Shown here: piece after piece, positions 21,934 to 36,209 of the stretch
Layout: each line of letters opens with the position of its first letter
How positions within the stretch are numbered: the first letter of the stretch is position 1
Assembly (NCBI GenBank): GCA_935421135.1
Contig: OW285189.1
Location: 15,149,072-15,213,071 of the forward strand
Length of the DNA: 64,000 bases
DNA from: Bugulina stolonifera
Taxonomy: Eukaryota > Bryozoa > Gymnolaemata > Cheilostomatida > Bugulidae
Reading direction: 5' to 3'
Position numbers and translations under genes: made by a program
Notes under the pieces: generated by a model
What the model was told of the DNA's origin: nothing
The model's database searches: none
Seen by the model: only the letters and a program-made list of their open reading frames with translations

Positions 21934-24900
21934 ATGGAAAAGGCTAAAAAGAAGGCCAAGGTAAATCCTCGAGGGGTAGAAGCCAGCGCCTCTAGTTCTT
22001 CTACTGGTGGTAAGCAATTGCTATTCATATTCATATAAAGAAGATCTATACATGTGATTGCTGATTGCTGAGTGATTGCTGTATCACCATGATACTACTC
22101 TTTATATTACCTCATTTAGGTATGACCGGGTTGCAGGAATTATGGGACAGACAGAGCAAAAGAAAAACAAAGCTCGATGCGAAGTTACCTAGGTACATGC
22201 AAACGACGGAGGCAGTGAGTTTTTCATGCTAGTCTATACAATGAATTAATTTAATTTGTTGTATATGTAAACCTAATTTGAAGGTGAGACTCTATGACTT
22301 GTGTGTTATTCTACATTGTATCATGTGTGTGCATGCGTGTGTGTTTGATTATAATGTACATGTAATGTACAATGTACACGCGCTACATGTACGTATAAAA
22401 TGTAGTTGTTATATTATTGAATAGTTAAAACCACATGACATTTGTGAAAAGCATTAGCCAACTACACTATTACATGTAGTTCATAGCACTATGATCAATG
22501 CTAATATAGTGTATAAAATGTACATGTATATACATATACTGTACATCTACTCATGTATGTTCAACTTGGTCACATTTCACATACTGTTATAATAATACAT
22601 GCATGTACATGTATGTATTTTACAGGCCAGATCACGACAGACATCCATTAAGAAAGGTGAGCATACATTATACTCACTATAAATCACACTCCTGCTAACT
22701 ATCTTACTGTCTTCAAGTCTCCAACTTCAATATTTCATTCACACCTCAAGCTCCACACATTGCAAAAACAACGAACACTGGACTAAAAGAATGCTGGTAC
22801 TGGGTTTTTTATTTCAAAATATCAATTTGATAACTTCAAATGCTCAAAATAATTATGTGCTGTCAAGAATCCATGCTGTGTATGTTAGTCTTGTCCATAA
22901 ATGTGTGATGCTATGCAGGTATAGTAATTATATTTTCTTCATATGCTAAAAATAATGCTCATAAAATTTTTTAATAATGTACTCAATATATGTGTTATTT
23001 TTCTTGCAAGGAAAATATTACATAGAAATCATGGCCAAAACCCCTTAATACTTTATATTATATAATGACGTGTAGGCTTACATTGTTGGCTTGCTCAATG
23101 TTTTACTTTTGGGCAATATTTATGGGCGTTGTAGTGATGGTATAAGTTTATTGTAATATTTAGTGAGTTTTTTTGCCCGAATCTGCCATGTTATGCCCAT
23201 ATAAGCGTTGTGTGATTTGCCATGTATTTACTGTTGTGTGGTATGTTGTATATACAATAATTTATGTAGGCATTGGTATTGTTTGGCCCATTATATAAAT
23301 CTGATAGCCTTTCTGCACCATCTTTTATTCATGTTAAAACATAGATTTACACTTTGAGACTAGCAATTAGACTGGAATATTTTGTAGAACTCAAAAGGGG
23401 TACGCAGCAGAAGACTACAAAGAGGATCTCCAAAACAGTTACAACGGACAATAAACCCAAGCATAAGGTGAGAGCTATCTTTTATTTGAACATAAACGTG
23501 TTTGTACATGTATACACACATTATTGTTGGCATATACAAGAATACGAATGTGATGTTACATACTGTTACGTGTGTATGTAATACACAAATGTACTTAACT
23601 GGGATAGATGTTACAGTCAATGTACTTGAAAATTGAAGCAGTCAACAGGAATTAGCTTTCTGTTGTTGAAGGCAATGTCGTTATTTGTATCGGCGTTAGC
23701 ATTGGGATAGTTCATGTAAAGCTCTTTTGGTAAAAGCCATTTCCAGTGATGTTTATGTCGAACTCTATTAATGTTTCCTTTAATCGACTTCAACCTTCAT
23801 TCTGCACTAATGTTTTGAATTGTTGAAAGGTATTAAGGAGAGTGATGTTCATGCTTAGCAATAACAGAGCTGATGTCCTGAGTCTCCTCAAAGAGCATTG
23901 TTTTGAATGAAAAAGTTCTTTACGGGGAATACTGTAGTAGTATGTGTTTTCTTGATCACACAGGGCTGTATACATCACGTTGTGTAACATTTTTGCTGTA
24001 ATACATATATTCCAGCCTTTGTCACCAAGAAATAGGGGAAATGCAAAACCCACTACACAGGCCCAAACTGTGAAACCCACTACACAGTCCCAAACTGTTA
24101 AACCACCTGCACAGACCCAAACTGTGAAACCACCTGCACAGAGCAGAACAAGAAGGGCACCTGTTCAGAGAAAATCGGCAGCAACACCTGCTACTAGCAG
24201 TATAGGAGACGCATGTGCACAGGATAAAGTAGAAAGAGAATCGGTCGAAATGAAGAAAAGAGCATTTTCTCCCAACGATAAGGAAAATACTCCACAGGAA
24301 AGCAGATCAAAGAGAAGGAAGGTGGTGCCACAACCGGAGTCACCTCCCCCTCTAGATTTGGGTTTGTAGCTCAATATTTATCTCTTTATCATATCTGAAG
24401 TGTGCCTTCAGTTTGGCTACCAAGTTAAACCTATATATATTACAGTATACATTGAATTAGCGATGGGCAGAGAGTAGTAGACTGTATATTTGATTATATA
24501 ATTATGCACCTCTTTAAATAATATACATTTATCTAACAACGTACATTTATTGTATAAAGTGATTGAGGCAAGTGTAAACTTTTACGTTATGTTTGTAGAT
24601 GAGGGTATGAAGGAAATGGCTAATTTGGAGGTAAAACCATTACTTTCCGCCGAATCGAAAACAACACTGCCACAAAGCACTCAATCTGAACTACCGGTAA
24701 GTTATTTTATATCGGCTGTATTGTTGGGATCTGAGTTCTGTGATGTTTGTGTCTCATACTGAAATGATGATTCATTTAGGAATGAATATAAATTATGTTG
24801 TAAATTAGTTTTGGTTCTCTCATTAAACACTATAATACTATATACTATGGGGGAGAGTTCACTCACTAGTTATACGCTTTGATTGCATATTTTTAGGTAG

Positions 24901-27900
24901 ACTTTACATCTTTGTTTGTGAAAGGGCAATTAGGTGAGGGGGTGTCAGAGAATAAGATGAAATAGGACAACTTCTCCTGCTTGAGTTTTGATGATGAACT
25001 TTGGCCGAATCAAACTTGCGTAACATTTTACCTGCATGCATCTCCTGATTTTGGCTGTTAGTCAACTGTTGAGCTGATTGGTGGCTGTTGACCGTCACGC
25101 GTAGTGACGATATGTGGATAGTTATCGTTGTCTTTTGACGCAGGGCTTCTTCCTCTGTTCCATGTTGGAAGACAAATAAAACTTTTAGTAATATTACTGA
25201 TCAAGGTGTTCTTTAGGCAATGCTCGGTAACCACACATAGCTTATGGTACATGTAGGCACAGGTAGAGATCATTGTGTTGTAAACTTAGGGTACATTTAG
25301 GCACAGTAGAGATCATTGTACTTCATAGAATGTATTTATGTTCTGTAGGTTGTGGAATCATTTGCCCCTAAAGCGGCAAAGTTTTCTTTTAAGAAGAAGA
25401 TCACCAATACTCCATTTCGGAAAGCCCCTCGGTGAGTATTCCTACCCAATTATTTTAGTGAATGTTCAGAGACGTACATGCGCCTCAGACAGAGCTCATG
25501 CTCTCTATGCAAAAGAAAAAGAAAATTTTGCTGGTGTGATATCTGTCTATTTCTTATACTAGGTGTAAGTAAGAAATTTCCATTTAATTTGATATACATG
25601 TACATGTAGCCGACAAGTGTCACATCTTGTAGGACACCAGGTTTGTCGGCTATTAATGAGATTCCGAATGATGGTGTCCATCCACAATCTCCTGAACGTG
25701 AGATTAAAACAGAAGTCAAGTGGAACATGGAGACTGAGTCGACATCCCAGTCATCAGAGGTTTGTCCTCCAGAGATTACCATGCCAGCACTCAGTTCACC
25801 AGAGGTCAGTCAACCAGAGGTCAGTGAACCAGAAGCTATGCAGCCAGAAGTCACGCAGCCAGAGGTTACCCAGCCAGAGGCCATGCAGTCAGAGGTCACT
25901 CTGCCAGGTACGTTTAGAAAAAGTACATGTAAAATTTGAACCCCATTAGTTCTCTCTCCATGGTTTGAAGCTCTTTTAGTATGTTGAATGGAGAATGCTG
26001 TTTTTAAATGGTTTAAATGACCTTTTTATGACCTTGGTACATGATTATACAGACAATAGTAATGCATTGCCATAGTGTAGTTCAAATTGTTTTGCCTTTG
26101 TATGGCATAAGTTGATCTCATTACATCAGATTTATGGTAATGATCAGCGACTAATACCTTCATTCTTAGGCCAAAGGGTAAAAAGTAATATTGAACATAT
26201 CTTTGCATTGATTATATGACTTACACCAAATTGAAACCAACACACTTTGGATAGTCCTTGTAGAGGCATGTATATCAGTAAGGCTTACTTGTACTACGTC
26301 CATTGCATGTAGGCTATATGTATATATCAAACATAGACACATGGTCGATTTTATGCTCTTTCCTATCAGCCGAGAAGAATGTACAATATTTTAAGGACTT
26401 GGTCCATCACAATACGGAGAAACTCGAGTCTCTAGCCGCTCATTGGGATGCTATCAACCAGGATATAGAAGTATCTGAAGAAGGTAAGTATGGTGTACAT
26501 AACGAGTCTGTAGGCACTTTGCACTTACATATAACTTTTCACTGAATATTGATAACGGTGAACCCCTTTACTCTCCCATTGAGTTATTCAATAGCCATGA
26601 AACAGTTTAGCTGGCTCTGTGAGCTCTTTCATGTGATATAAGATAAACACCCTTCATCTTACTCCAATGCCTAGAAATGTCTGAAGCCCATTCTCTGATG
26701 TTCTATAATTGGCATATGTTGGCTCTGGTTCCTGCCGTTAATCTGACTTCTACCCGCCACTCAGTTTCTGTCTGCAATGTTTCTTAGTTCATGGTGAGTT
26801 AAGATCTACAGCGTGTCAAGCCAGGCTGATTATTAAAGAAAGGTTCAACCAATTCTCTGGACTAATCACCAAGTGCGAGACGAAGACGGGAGATAAACCG
26901 GTGTTGGTGGGCGATTTAGATGGATTTTGGGATATGATCTATTATCAGGTACATGCATTAGTCATTCGATGGCTTAAGGCTGAAATTGAGGTAGCTTCTA
27001 CTAGACCAAACTTAGGTTTTAGATGTCTTGGCTAACTGGTATTCTAATCAATTATGTTTGTTCAATTATGTTAATTATTATCAATTATAATTTGGGTACG
27101 ATCATGTTGGAGATCTACTTCCACTGCTATTGAACACACTGACTCTTATGTACAAGCAGTCTCACTTATTGCACACAATTTTACCGTATTACACACAATT
27201 ATGTATGCACACTCATATCTGTTAGGGTGTACCACATGTATCTAGTGTTTACTATGTGGTACAAGGTGATAAACCTGGAAACAGACAAGAGTGTTTTTGA
27301 CTGAGTGTTTTGTTAGCAAAGGTTGAACGCTACAGCCTTGATAACATATTGGGCGAGCGTAGAGCAGAGCCATTTGCCAATGAACAAATCATGTTTTAGC
27401 CTGTTATTCACTGCTTGTTTCCATTGACTATATTGGTTCATCAGCCGATCATTAGTGAGCGAGTCACCTCATTAATTCTGTTGACGCAGCTTGAGCGTTT
27501 TGAGAGCGTTGGGACTTGGGGGAAAGCGCTCTCGTGTGTTTCTAGCTTTATATTTAGTACCTATACACTACGTGATGATGAGATGAAAAATAATTTTGAT
27601 GTAGAATCACAGTGCATCTATACCAGTATAGCTTTTATTCGTTACCTATTCATGTTTTGCTTGTGACTGCGATACCAGCGGAGATTCATTCTGTAATAGT
27701 GTTGAAATATTATGTGTACATGAATGACATACTGCAATATGTATCCTAGGTTGAGGATGTCTTAGCGAAGTTCGATAAGTTAGCGGAGCTGCAGAAAGCT
27801 GATTGGCAGATGAAGACTAGCCCAGCGGGTCCTAAAAAAGTTAAAGTAGTGAAGGTACCGGAATACGTTTGCCAGTTAGCAAATTTAATAGCCAACATGT

Positions 27901-30900
27901 ACATCATGTTTATATGAGGGCATACAATGCTATACACTCATGTGATGCCTTGACATACATGTGCTAGTGTGTACGCTGAAGCAGTAATGCATAGCAGTAG
28001 TTTAGTGACTTTAAGTTAACAGTCTATACAAGTTTACAAGCTAGTTTGGAGTTGTGTTATCACAAATATGTTGGTGAAGAAAAGATAACTCCAAACCAAC
28101 TACGAGTATGTCATATTAGAATATTATTCGCTGTGTGAATAGAAACAATTTCTACATATAGGATATGTAGAAGCTGGCTAAAGCTTCCCTCTCTGCTGAT
28201 ACATGCATGATGTGGAATAAGTCTATAATTTTGCCAAGTACTAAGTAAATATACATGTATAATAATATTTAGTTGCATGCTCTAGCGTAGTGAGAGTCGA
28301 ACACAAGTTTCTACTGAAGTACAGTCGGCAACGATGTGAAGTGTTCAATAGGTTGTATGATTTATTGTAGAAGAAAGTGGTGAAACCCAAAGCTGTATCA
28401 AAGTTTGCAGCCTTCAGGGCCAACCTGAAGCAAAGTAAAGCTGCAGCCAATTCTGATTCTGGTAAGTGACTTTTGTCACACATTGTACTACCTACTAGAT
28501 GTCTATGGTAGTGACTGTCACACACTGTAATACCTACTAGATGTCTATGGTAGTGACTGTCACACACTGTACTACCTACTAGATGTCTATGATAGTGACT
28601 GTCACACACTGTAATACCTACTAGATGTCTATGGTAGTGACTGTCACACACTGTACTACCCACTAGATGTCTATGGTAGTGACTGTCACACACTGTACTA
28701 CCCACTAGATGTCTATGGTAGTGACTGTCACACATTGTAATACCTACTAGATGTCTATGGTAGTGACTGTCACACATTGTACTACCTACTAGATGTCTAT
28801 GGTAGTGACTGTCACACACTGTACTACCTACTAGATGTCTATGGTAGTGACTGTCACACACTGTACTACCTACTAGATGTCTATGGTAGTGACTGTCACA
28901 CACTGTACTACCTACTAGATGTCTATGATAGTGACTGTCACACATTGTACTACCCACTAGATGTCTATGGTAGTGACTGTCACACATTGTACTACCTACT
29001 AGATGTCTATGGTAGTGACTGTCACACACTGTAATACCTACTAGATGTCTATGATAGTGACTGTCACACACTGTAATACCTACTAGATGTCTATGGTAGT
29101 GACTGTCACACACTGTACTACCTACTAGATGTCTATGGTAGTGACTGTCACACACTGTAATACCTACTAGATGTCTATGGTAGTGACTGTCACACACTGT
29201 ACTACCTACTAGATGTCTATGGTAGTGACTGTCACACACTGTACTACCTACTAGATGTCTATGACAGTGACTGTCACACATTGTACTACCTACTAGATGT
29301 CTATGACAGTGACTGTCACACATTGTAATACCCACTAGATGTCTATGACAGTGACTGCCACACACTGTAATACCTACTAGATGTCTATGACAGTGACTGT
29401 CACACATTGTACTACCTACTAGATGTCTATGACAGTGACTGTCACACACTGTAATACCTACTAGATGTCTATGGTAGTGACTGTCACACATTGTACTACC
29501 TACTAGATGTCTATGGTAGTGACTGTCAAACACTGTAATACCTACTAGATGTCTATGACAGTGACTGTCACACACTGTACTACCTACTAGATGTCTATGA
29601 CAGTGACTGTCACACACTGTACTACCTACTAGATGTCTATGGTAGTGACTGTCACACATTGTAATACCTACTAGATGTCTATGATAGTGACTGTCACACA
29701 CTGTAATACCCACTAGATGTCTATGATAGTGACTGTCACACACTGTACTACCCACTAGATGTCTATGGTAGTGACTGTCACACATTGTAATACCTACTAG
29801 ATGTCTATGATAGTGACTGTCACACACTGTAATACCCACTAGATGTCTATAATAGTGACTGTCACACACTGTAATACCTACTAGATGTCTATGATAGTGA
29901 ATGTCACACACTGTAATACCCACTAGATGTCTATGACAGTGACTGTCACACACTGTACTACCCACTAGATGTCTATGACAGTGACTGTCACACACTGTAA
30001 TACCCACTAGATGTCTATGACAGTGACTGTCACACACTGGAATACCCACTAGATGTCTATGATAGTGACTGTCACACACTGGAATACACACCAATACTCT
30101 GTCTTTCAGGTCAGCTCTGTGTTTTGCTTTCCCAAGACACGGTTATATTTATATACATGTATTTCATTGGGTGTATGTTTTGTTATATTTTATGATAGTG
30201 CCAACAGAAAAGGATGTTATTGCTACTCCCAGTGTGGAAGAAAGGAAAGAGGTGGGTTATCAGCTGACTAGGAGCTATCAGACGGACATGAAAATATAAA
30301 ATATTTGTTTGCTTACATTGTCTTGGTGGAAGTAATTAAGTATAAACGGATATCATCTTCATCGTCTGCTTATTGCGGCTTGTACTCTCTTTTCTATTCA
30401 TTGAAAGTATATGCAACTAGTTTGGGAACGGTTGCGTTTTTATGTTTAAAATTCAATGTTATTTGTTTTAGGTAACAGAAAAGACATACTCGTTACGTAA
30501 GGCAACGGTGGAGAAGACATTCGACACGCATTTAAAGAGGTTGTCCTCCACTCCTGCTATGTCAGTCTCTAAGCGTAGGAGTGAGTAACCCCTAACATGT
30601 ATCCATACGATTAGTCAATACTGCTGATGTTAGTGTAAATATATGGAAATCTGTGTGAAGTACTTCACACAGGTATGGTTCACTGTTGCATGGAGCCAAG
30701 AGGAGGTTATACCGAGGGACACCGTTGCTGTGTTGAAGATATCTCTATAGCCACTTAGCCTTGCACTAGGGTGGGGTGGGGGGTTAGATTAAATACCTGA
30801 GAATTCCCAGATTCTCAATTACCTCCACATGGCCAATATGCTTGTGATTATTAATGCATGCGGCATACATATAATATTTATGAAAGTATTATTTCCATTG

Positions 30901-33900
30901 AAAGGATCATTATACTGATATTATAGTAATACTTTATATTGGGTTGGGAGTTGTCCTCTATCTATGTTTGTTAAATACTTGCGCATCACCACTTTAACCA
31001 GTGCCATAGCATACAGATTCAATCTAGTCTCTCTGGAATTTGTATTTTCCCCACTATTGGGGCAAAGTCCATGGCCAGGTTGGACAATCAATTATTTCAG
31101 TCCTGAATTGACTGTTTAGTTCCTCTTCTAGATATACCTTTAAATGGTGTAATGTATGGTGTAATGGTCCAAGTTGTGTAACGGTCCAAGTGGTAACATT
31201 ATAAGTTTTAGTCAAATATGTTAACTGTTTCCCAATAGATAAGGAGATTAATATTAACCTTTCTCTTGATAATGTTATCTCATGTCTGCCTGCAGTACAC
31301 TCGACCTTAGTCTATTATTATCCATCATTTAGTTCAGTTCCCTGCCTTTGGTATTCCCTGGTCCTGTTTCCCCTTCCCTTGATAACATATTGGTACTGTA
31401 TATATCAGCTCCCTATGCTCGTTTACCCATACATATCCCATCTTGGCTTAGACATTCACATACCTGTATAATTGTATAATGTGTCAATGTCTACGTTCCT
31501 TTAGGTGTCACTTCTCGAACTCAGAGTAGGAGGAAGTCTACAAAGGTGAAGGCCACGGTCCCGATAGCAGATGCAAGCCCCAGTCTAGCGGCTTACCTAC
31601 CAGCTTCCTCTAAACCTATTTCTCGTCTCTCTATTGTTAGTATGCAGGGCCGAAGATCGTGTTCTCCCAGTCCACTCAGTATGTATCATGTTTTTAAGTT
31701 GTGTGCCATAAATTGCCTAAATGGAAAACATTATGTTAGGTTGCTGGTATTTAGATTGCTGGTATTTAGACTACCATATAATAGAAAAAAGGAGATAATC
31801 AGAAGAGAGAGAAGACAACTTTGTATTACATATATAAACATCAGCCTGTGGTTAGTTATCGCTGTGATTACATCCTGTTTTAGTGGTGAAAGCTATGATG
31901 AGTGCATCAAAGAGTGGTAGAACCAGTCAAGTCAATTGTAAGTATTATTACTATATTACGACATATTATATATTACTATATTACGACATATTATATATTA
32001 CTATATTACGACATATTATATATTACTATATTACGACATATTATATATTACTATATTATGACATATGTGTTACTATATTATGACATATGTGTTACTATAT
32101 TATGACATATATGTTACTACAGTAATACTGTAATATAGTAACACATATTATGTGTTACTATATTACAGTATTACTATATTACTACGCAGTTGACAACTCA
32201 GTCAAATTGTTTGTTTCAAAATATATTTTCCTGTAACTAGCATAACCTTCACTGGCAGGTGGGGAGTGGATGCTTGTGACTAGTTTATTAATATGAGGGT
32301 TTTTAGAGAACCATCAACTAATTGAGAATGGAGCTATAGGTACATAATGTTTAGAAACAAAGTAAATCAGGCAAGAAAATTTCTTTTTAAATTTTTGTCG
32401 GAGTGTTTTGCTGTCTTAGCATATTCTAGATACAGATGTTATAATCTCCGTTTTAGCTCCACTAGAGAGAAGAGACTCTCTTTGTCCTGCTGGAGGCCCC
32501 AATCTGGATGGTAGCATCTCCCAGTACCTTCCCAGCACAACACCTCATACTAGTGAGTATAACCATTCGAGTTCTAGCTAGACTAGGTAATAACATGCAG
32601 TACCCAGACTAACAACTAACAGATTCATAGGTTTTTGTTCATGTGTGCTGCTCTCCCCTCCCCCCCCCCCCCCACTTATCAATCAAATGGAAATTCAGAA
32701 TATGGCTCTCAACTGGTTCAAACATAAACTTGTAGTTGTAATGGAACATTATAATATAGTGCAACGTGTTATATTACGATTATACTGTATACAGTATTAT
32801 ATAGTCTAATATATTATATAATGTATTATAATATTATATCAGAGAGAAGACCCTCACGGGCGTCATCACTGCATAGGCAGGTGTTAACTTCAGCTGCTGC
32901 CTCTCCTGCCACAATGATAAATCAGCTATCCCTGACACAGTCATCTCAGCCCACAGTGGTGAGTACAGTACAACAGTACAGCAGTACAACAGTACAGCAG
33001 TACAACAGTACAGCAGTACGGCAGTACAGCAGTACAATACTACAGCAGTACAATACTACAGCAGTACAACAGTACAGCAGTACAACAGTACAGCAGTACA
33101 ACAGTACAGCAGTATAACAGTACAGCAGTACAACAGTACAGCAGTACGGCAGTACAACAGTACAGCAGTACAACAGTACAACAGTACTACAGTACAGCAG
33201 TACAACAGTACAGCAGTATAGCAGTACAACAGTACTACAGTACAGCAGTACAACAGTACAGCAGTACTACAGTACAACAGTACAGAGTTCTGACTTTTTT
33301 CACTTTAACTGAATTAACTATAGGTTACATTATATGGTGATTCTGTTCTCTTACCAATTCATCTGTTATATATATCATAATAATATGAAGCTGTACGTTG
33401 TTCAAATTTTGAAACATTACGCCTATGTTGTGTATTTCGCGAGTAAAGGGAGTTGTTAATGTAATTTTCAATGCAAAGATTCTAAGCAGTGTTTATTGGG
33501 ATTTGCACTAGAATCCATCTTACTGTATAGAATGTTGTGTGTGGATGTCTCCTTTTTCTACAAAATGTGCCAGTGCCATGTATAATGTACCCTTTGAGCG
33601 CTATAAGAATGTAATACATATACACCTCCTCCTCCCTTTTGCTCCGGTAATGTAAACAATATGGACTTTTGTTATCTTTATCTTGGAATAGAAGGACTTT
33701 GTTGTTTTATTTAGGTGAATGACCTAGTTTTACTAACGCCAGAGAAAAATGGAGACAAGCCACTGTAAGTATTGGAGTTGTTTCCCTTTGGTTAGTTAGT
33801 ATTCATGTACACCCATGCAGGGTGTTGCTAACTGTTACCTATGCACAAACAATACTCAAGTACTTATGCAATCAATTGGATGAAATTGTCTATCCTTATT

Positions 33901-36038
33901 ATACGAGCACATTGTTCATTATTTTCAACACGGCATCTTCTATCCACTATTTACTTATACATGTATAATCAGAAGTACATAGGCCTACATGTATATGTAC
34001 ATGTCTTATATGTACATATACATGTACATATGCATATACATATACATGTACATACTCCTGATTATATTTATATGTCCATGCATATTGTATATGCATTGTA
34101 CTCCATTACATTCAATATTTCACTGCATTAGGTTACGCATTTGAACTAGGCCTGCACGGTGTTTCGGTTTCAAACGATGTAAACGGTGTGTGAACCCTCG
34201 GTGTTACACATCGGCAAATTTTTTATGCACCGAATCGCACCGGCGCCGTGCCCAAACGATATATCGATGGTTCGGTGTAGTTCGATGTTATCGAACCGGA
34301 CCGCTATGCCAATTAGTCATTCAATATTCATGCGGTCTAATATCACGTGTTCTTGTTTACCTCACTTCAAACTAGGTTGCATACCTTCGCTAATCCGTTT
34401 CAACATTAACTGCCATCGTGGCTGTGATTGATTATCGATGTTGTGGAGGTAATAATTATTATTAAATTATAATAAATTGATTCATAATTACGTAACTTAG
34501 CAGATTCTGGTATATTATATTCTATCGTTTGCATATGATTGCTTTGTTCATGAATAGTGTGCTGAAATAGATTAGTAGTATACGATCGAATATAATGGAT
34601 TATTATTATAATAATAATATAATATAATTAAATTTAAACATACCATTTATTTCTATTATAATTAATCTACTACTAATGTTTAAGTTTGGTTATAGTCGCT
34701 TGTAACTAAGAATAGCTACAATGCTTATAATAGTTAATAATTATTAATTATGGCTTTTTAATTTAAAATCGTTGTGTTGTTATGCTTTTGGTAAGCACCA
34801 GCTCTTTATTTTATTTAAAATAAGCTAATACTAATGTTCAATCAATATTTTGTAGGTAGAATTCATCGGACTGAGCCATCGTAATATCCCATCTGAAGAC
34901 AAATCTGCTAGATTCAATCGGTGGACACACTGAATTATACCAAATCAGCAATCTATCAAGAAAGCTTGCAAGAAAGATTCCCTACATTATCATTACATCA
35001 GATCATATGCAACTATGCTAGCGTTTCTTCTTTCTCTTGTGATATGAAGTTAGCCCATGTCATTTTAAATTTGTTATCTTTTTGTGTCAATGGTACGAGT
35101 GTGGTGGAAACAATGTTTGCTGTTTTTCTTCTGTAATTTGGTCACAATCAGTAATAAATCTAATAAATCTAATAAATTATATGTAGTCGGTTGGGTGTGT
35201 GTCCAGCCTCATGTTTTCATATTTAATATATTTATTAAAATTACATAAAATAGGTGAAGTAAGACCCAATGCAACTTAAGACTCACTAGACTACATGGGC
35301 AAATACAAAATCTTGGGAGTAGGAGTAAGCACTGATTACTTTCATTAGCCCAATGGCCACTTAAATAAAATAATAAACATATACTGTGTTTTAATGAAGC
35401 CCTGTCTGCCTGCCATATCTGAAAATAAAATAAACAATGATTGGCATGAACTCATGTTGCAAGAAAGTGTTGAGGATTTTTGTTCCCTTGTATTGAACGG
35501 TCATGATGGGACAACTCTATTAGGCGAACTAGCTCCTGGACCAGTTCGATCCGGTATATCGAACCAAAGTTGACACCGTCTAACACCGCTTGAGACTAGG
35601 ATCAAGGGGTTCGGTGCGGTTCGGTATATCGATCCAAATTTGGCATCGGTTGACACCGAATGAGACTGGGCACAAGAGAACCGGTGTCAACCGGTGTTTG
35701 ATTACCACCACCCCAAAAACCGAATATCAGTGGGGAGGCAACACCGGTGCAGGCCTAATTTGAACTATGGAATATAGTTTCAAAGTCAAAGAGAGGACAT
35801 CTTCTGAGCATTTTACTTAGTTGCAGTGTCATTTGTTGGCATTGGAAATGTCACAAGTGTATGTTATGTTGTGGGTGATTGACGAGTATTATTTTCAACT
35901 TTTAGCCACAAATGAACTGTTTAATGTACATGTACATTTTTACCAAACATTAGTGGAGTATGTTCGTTATTGTGTTGTAGAGTGACTCCCAGAAGGTCTG
36001 CCAGGTTGGCGAGAAACCAGAGGATATCCCTACTATAG
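21934..36038 (+). CDS. DLGAP5: HURP/DLGAP5-like mitotic spindle protein (GKAP family)
   Basis: Multi-exon gene. Exons read: 21934-22009, 22120-22214, 22626-22656, 22718-22796, about 23394-23467, 24016-24361, 24599-24696, 25349-25431, 25633-25907, 26370-26483, 26788-26948, 27750-27854, 28371-28461, 30199-30251, 30472-30580, 31505-31678, 31884-31937, 32457-32552, 32843-32958, 33715-33764, 35981-36038 (TAG). The identifying region is exons 26370-27854. It reads YFKDLVHHNTEKLESLAAHW, then RLIIKERFNQFSGLI, then DLDGFWDMIYYQVEDVLAKF, which is the GKAP/SAPAP homology domain as found in HURP. HURP binds kinetochore microtubules, is an importin-beta/Ran-regulated cargo and an Aurora A substrate. The N-terminus is very basic, as expected for the microtubule-binding part. 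Exon 25633-25907 ends in a short PEV/PEA-type tandem repeat. The join between 22796 and 23394 is not resolved in phase, so an extra exon or a different acceptor is likely there. Confidence 0.85.
28462..30090. repeat. 42-bp minisatellite in HURP intron, about 38 copies
   Basis: The unit is 42 bp (taatacctactagatgtcta then tggtagtgactgtcacacactg), repeated about 38 times with point variants. The first, slightly degenerate copy starts at the 5' splice site itself: GGTAAGTGACTTTTGTCACA at 28461-28480 aligns with the unit GGTAGTGACTGTCACACA. Because 42 is a multiple of 3, the array reads open for more than 600 codons on the minus strand as a 14-residue repeat. I treat that as a by-product of the repeat, not a gene. 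Confidence 0.95.
31943..32118. repeat. 25/22-bp AT-rich minisatellite at a HURP splice donor
   Basis: About four copies of a 25-bp unit (attactatattacgacatat plus tatat), then about three 22-bp variants. The array begins within six bases of the 5' splice site of exon 31884-31937 and ends beside the perfect hairpin at 32121-32175. Confidence 0.9.
32121..32175. repeat. Perfect 25-bp inverted repeat with 5-bp loop
   Basis: Arms at 32121-32145 and 32151-32175 are exact reverse complements, starting agtaatactgtaatatagta; the loop is tatta. It lies in the HURP intron directly after the minisatellite and shares words with it. Confidence 0.9.
32961..33287. repeat. 8-bp minisatellite (AGTACARC)n at a HURP splice donor
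   Basis: About 40 copies of an 8-bp unit agtacagc/agtacaac. The array starts at the donor itself: exon end ACAGTG, then GTGAGTACAGTACAACAGTA. The in-frame Tyr/Cys- or Ser/Thr-rich open frames across it are repeat artefacts. Confidence 0.92.
34147..35757. mobile_element. Non-autonomous hAT-type DNA transposon in HURP intron (1611 bp)
   Basis: The ends taggcctgcacggtgttt and aacaccggtgcaggccta are inverted repeats. The element is flanked on both sides by the same 8-bp sequence ATTTGAAC (34139-34146 and 35758-35765), the target-site duplication length expected of the hAT superfamily. Both subterminal regions are dense in CGGTT/AACCG and TATCGA-type words (for example ggttcggtatatcgatcc), as is common for hAT transposase binding. 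I see no transposase frame; the largest open frames are under 85 codons. Confidence 0.88.
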
Positions 36039-36209
36039 GTATTTTATTATTTTATCTTTTATTTTATATTTTAAATTTTGGTAATAGCTTCAGTACTCAT
36101 ACATTTTATCTCCTTTTAAAATGAATTTAGTATAATAGTATTGTATATTATCGTAAAATATCTAGACAAACTGTTAGTTATGTTGACTGTAATGGGAATG
36201 TCAAATAAT

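Noticed and set aside
28241..30094. 617-codon open frame on the minus strand with a His/Cys-rich 14-residue repeat
   Set aside because: It lies inside a HURP intron and is open only because the 42-bp minisatellite period is divisible by three; the same array is also partly open on the other strand.
32834..33277. Cys/Leu/Tyr-rich frames on both strands
   Set aside because: Translations of the 8-bp AGTACARC array; no codon-level evidence of a protein.
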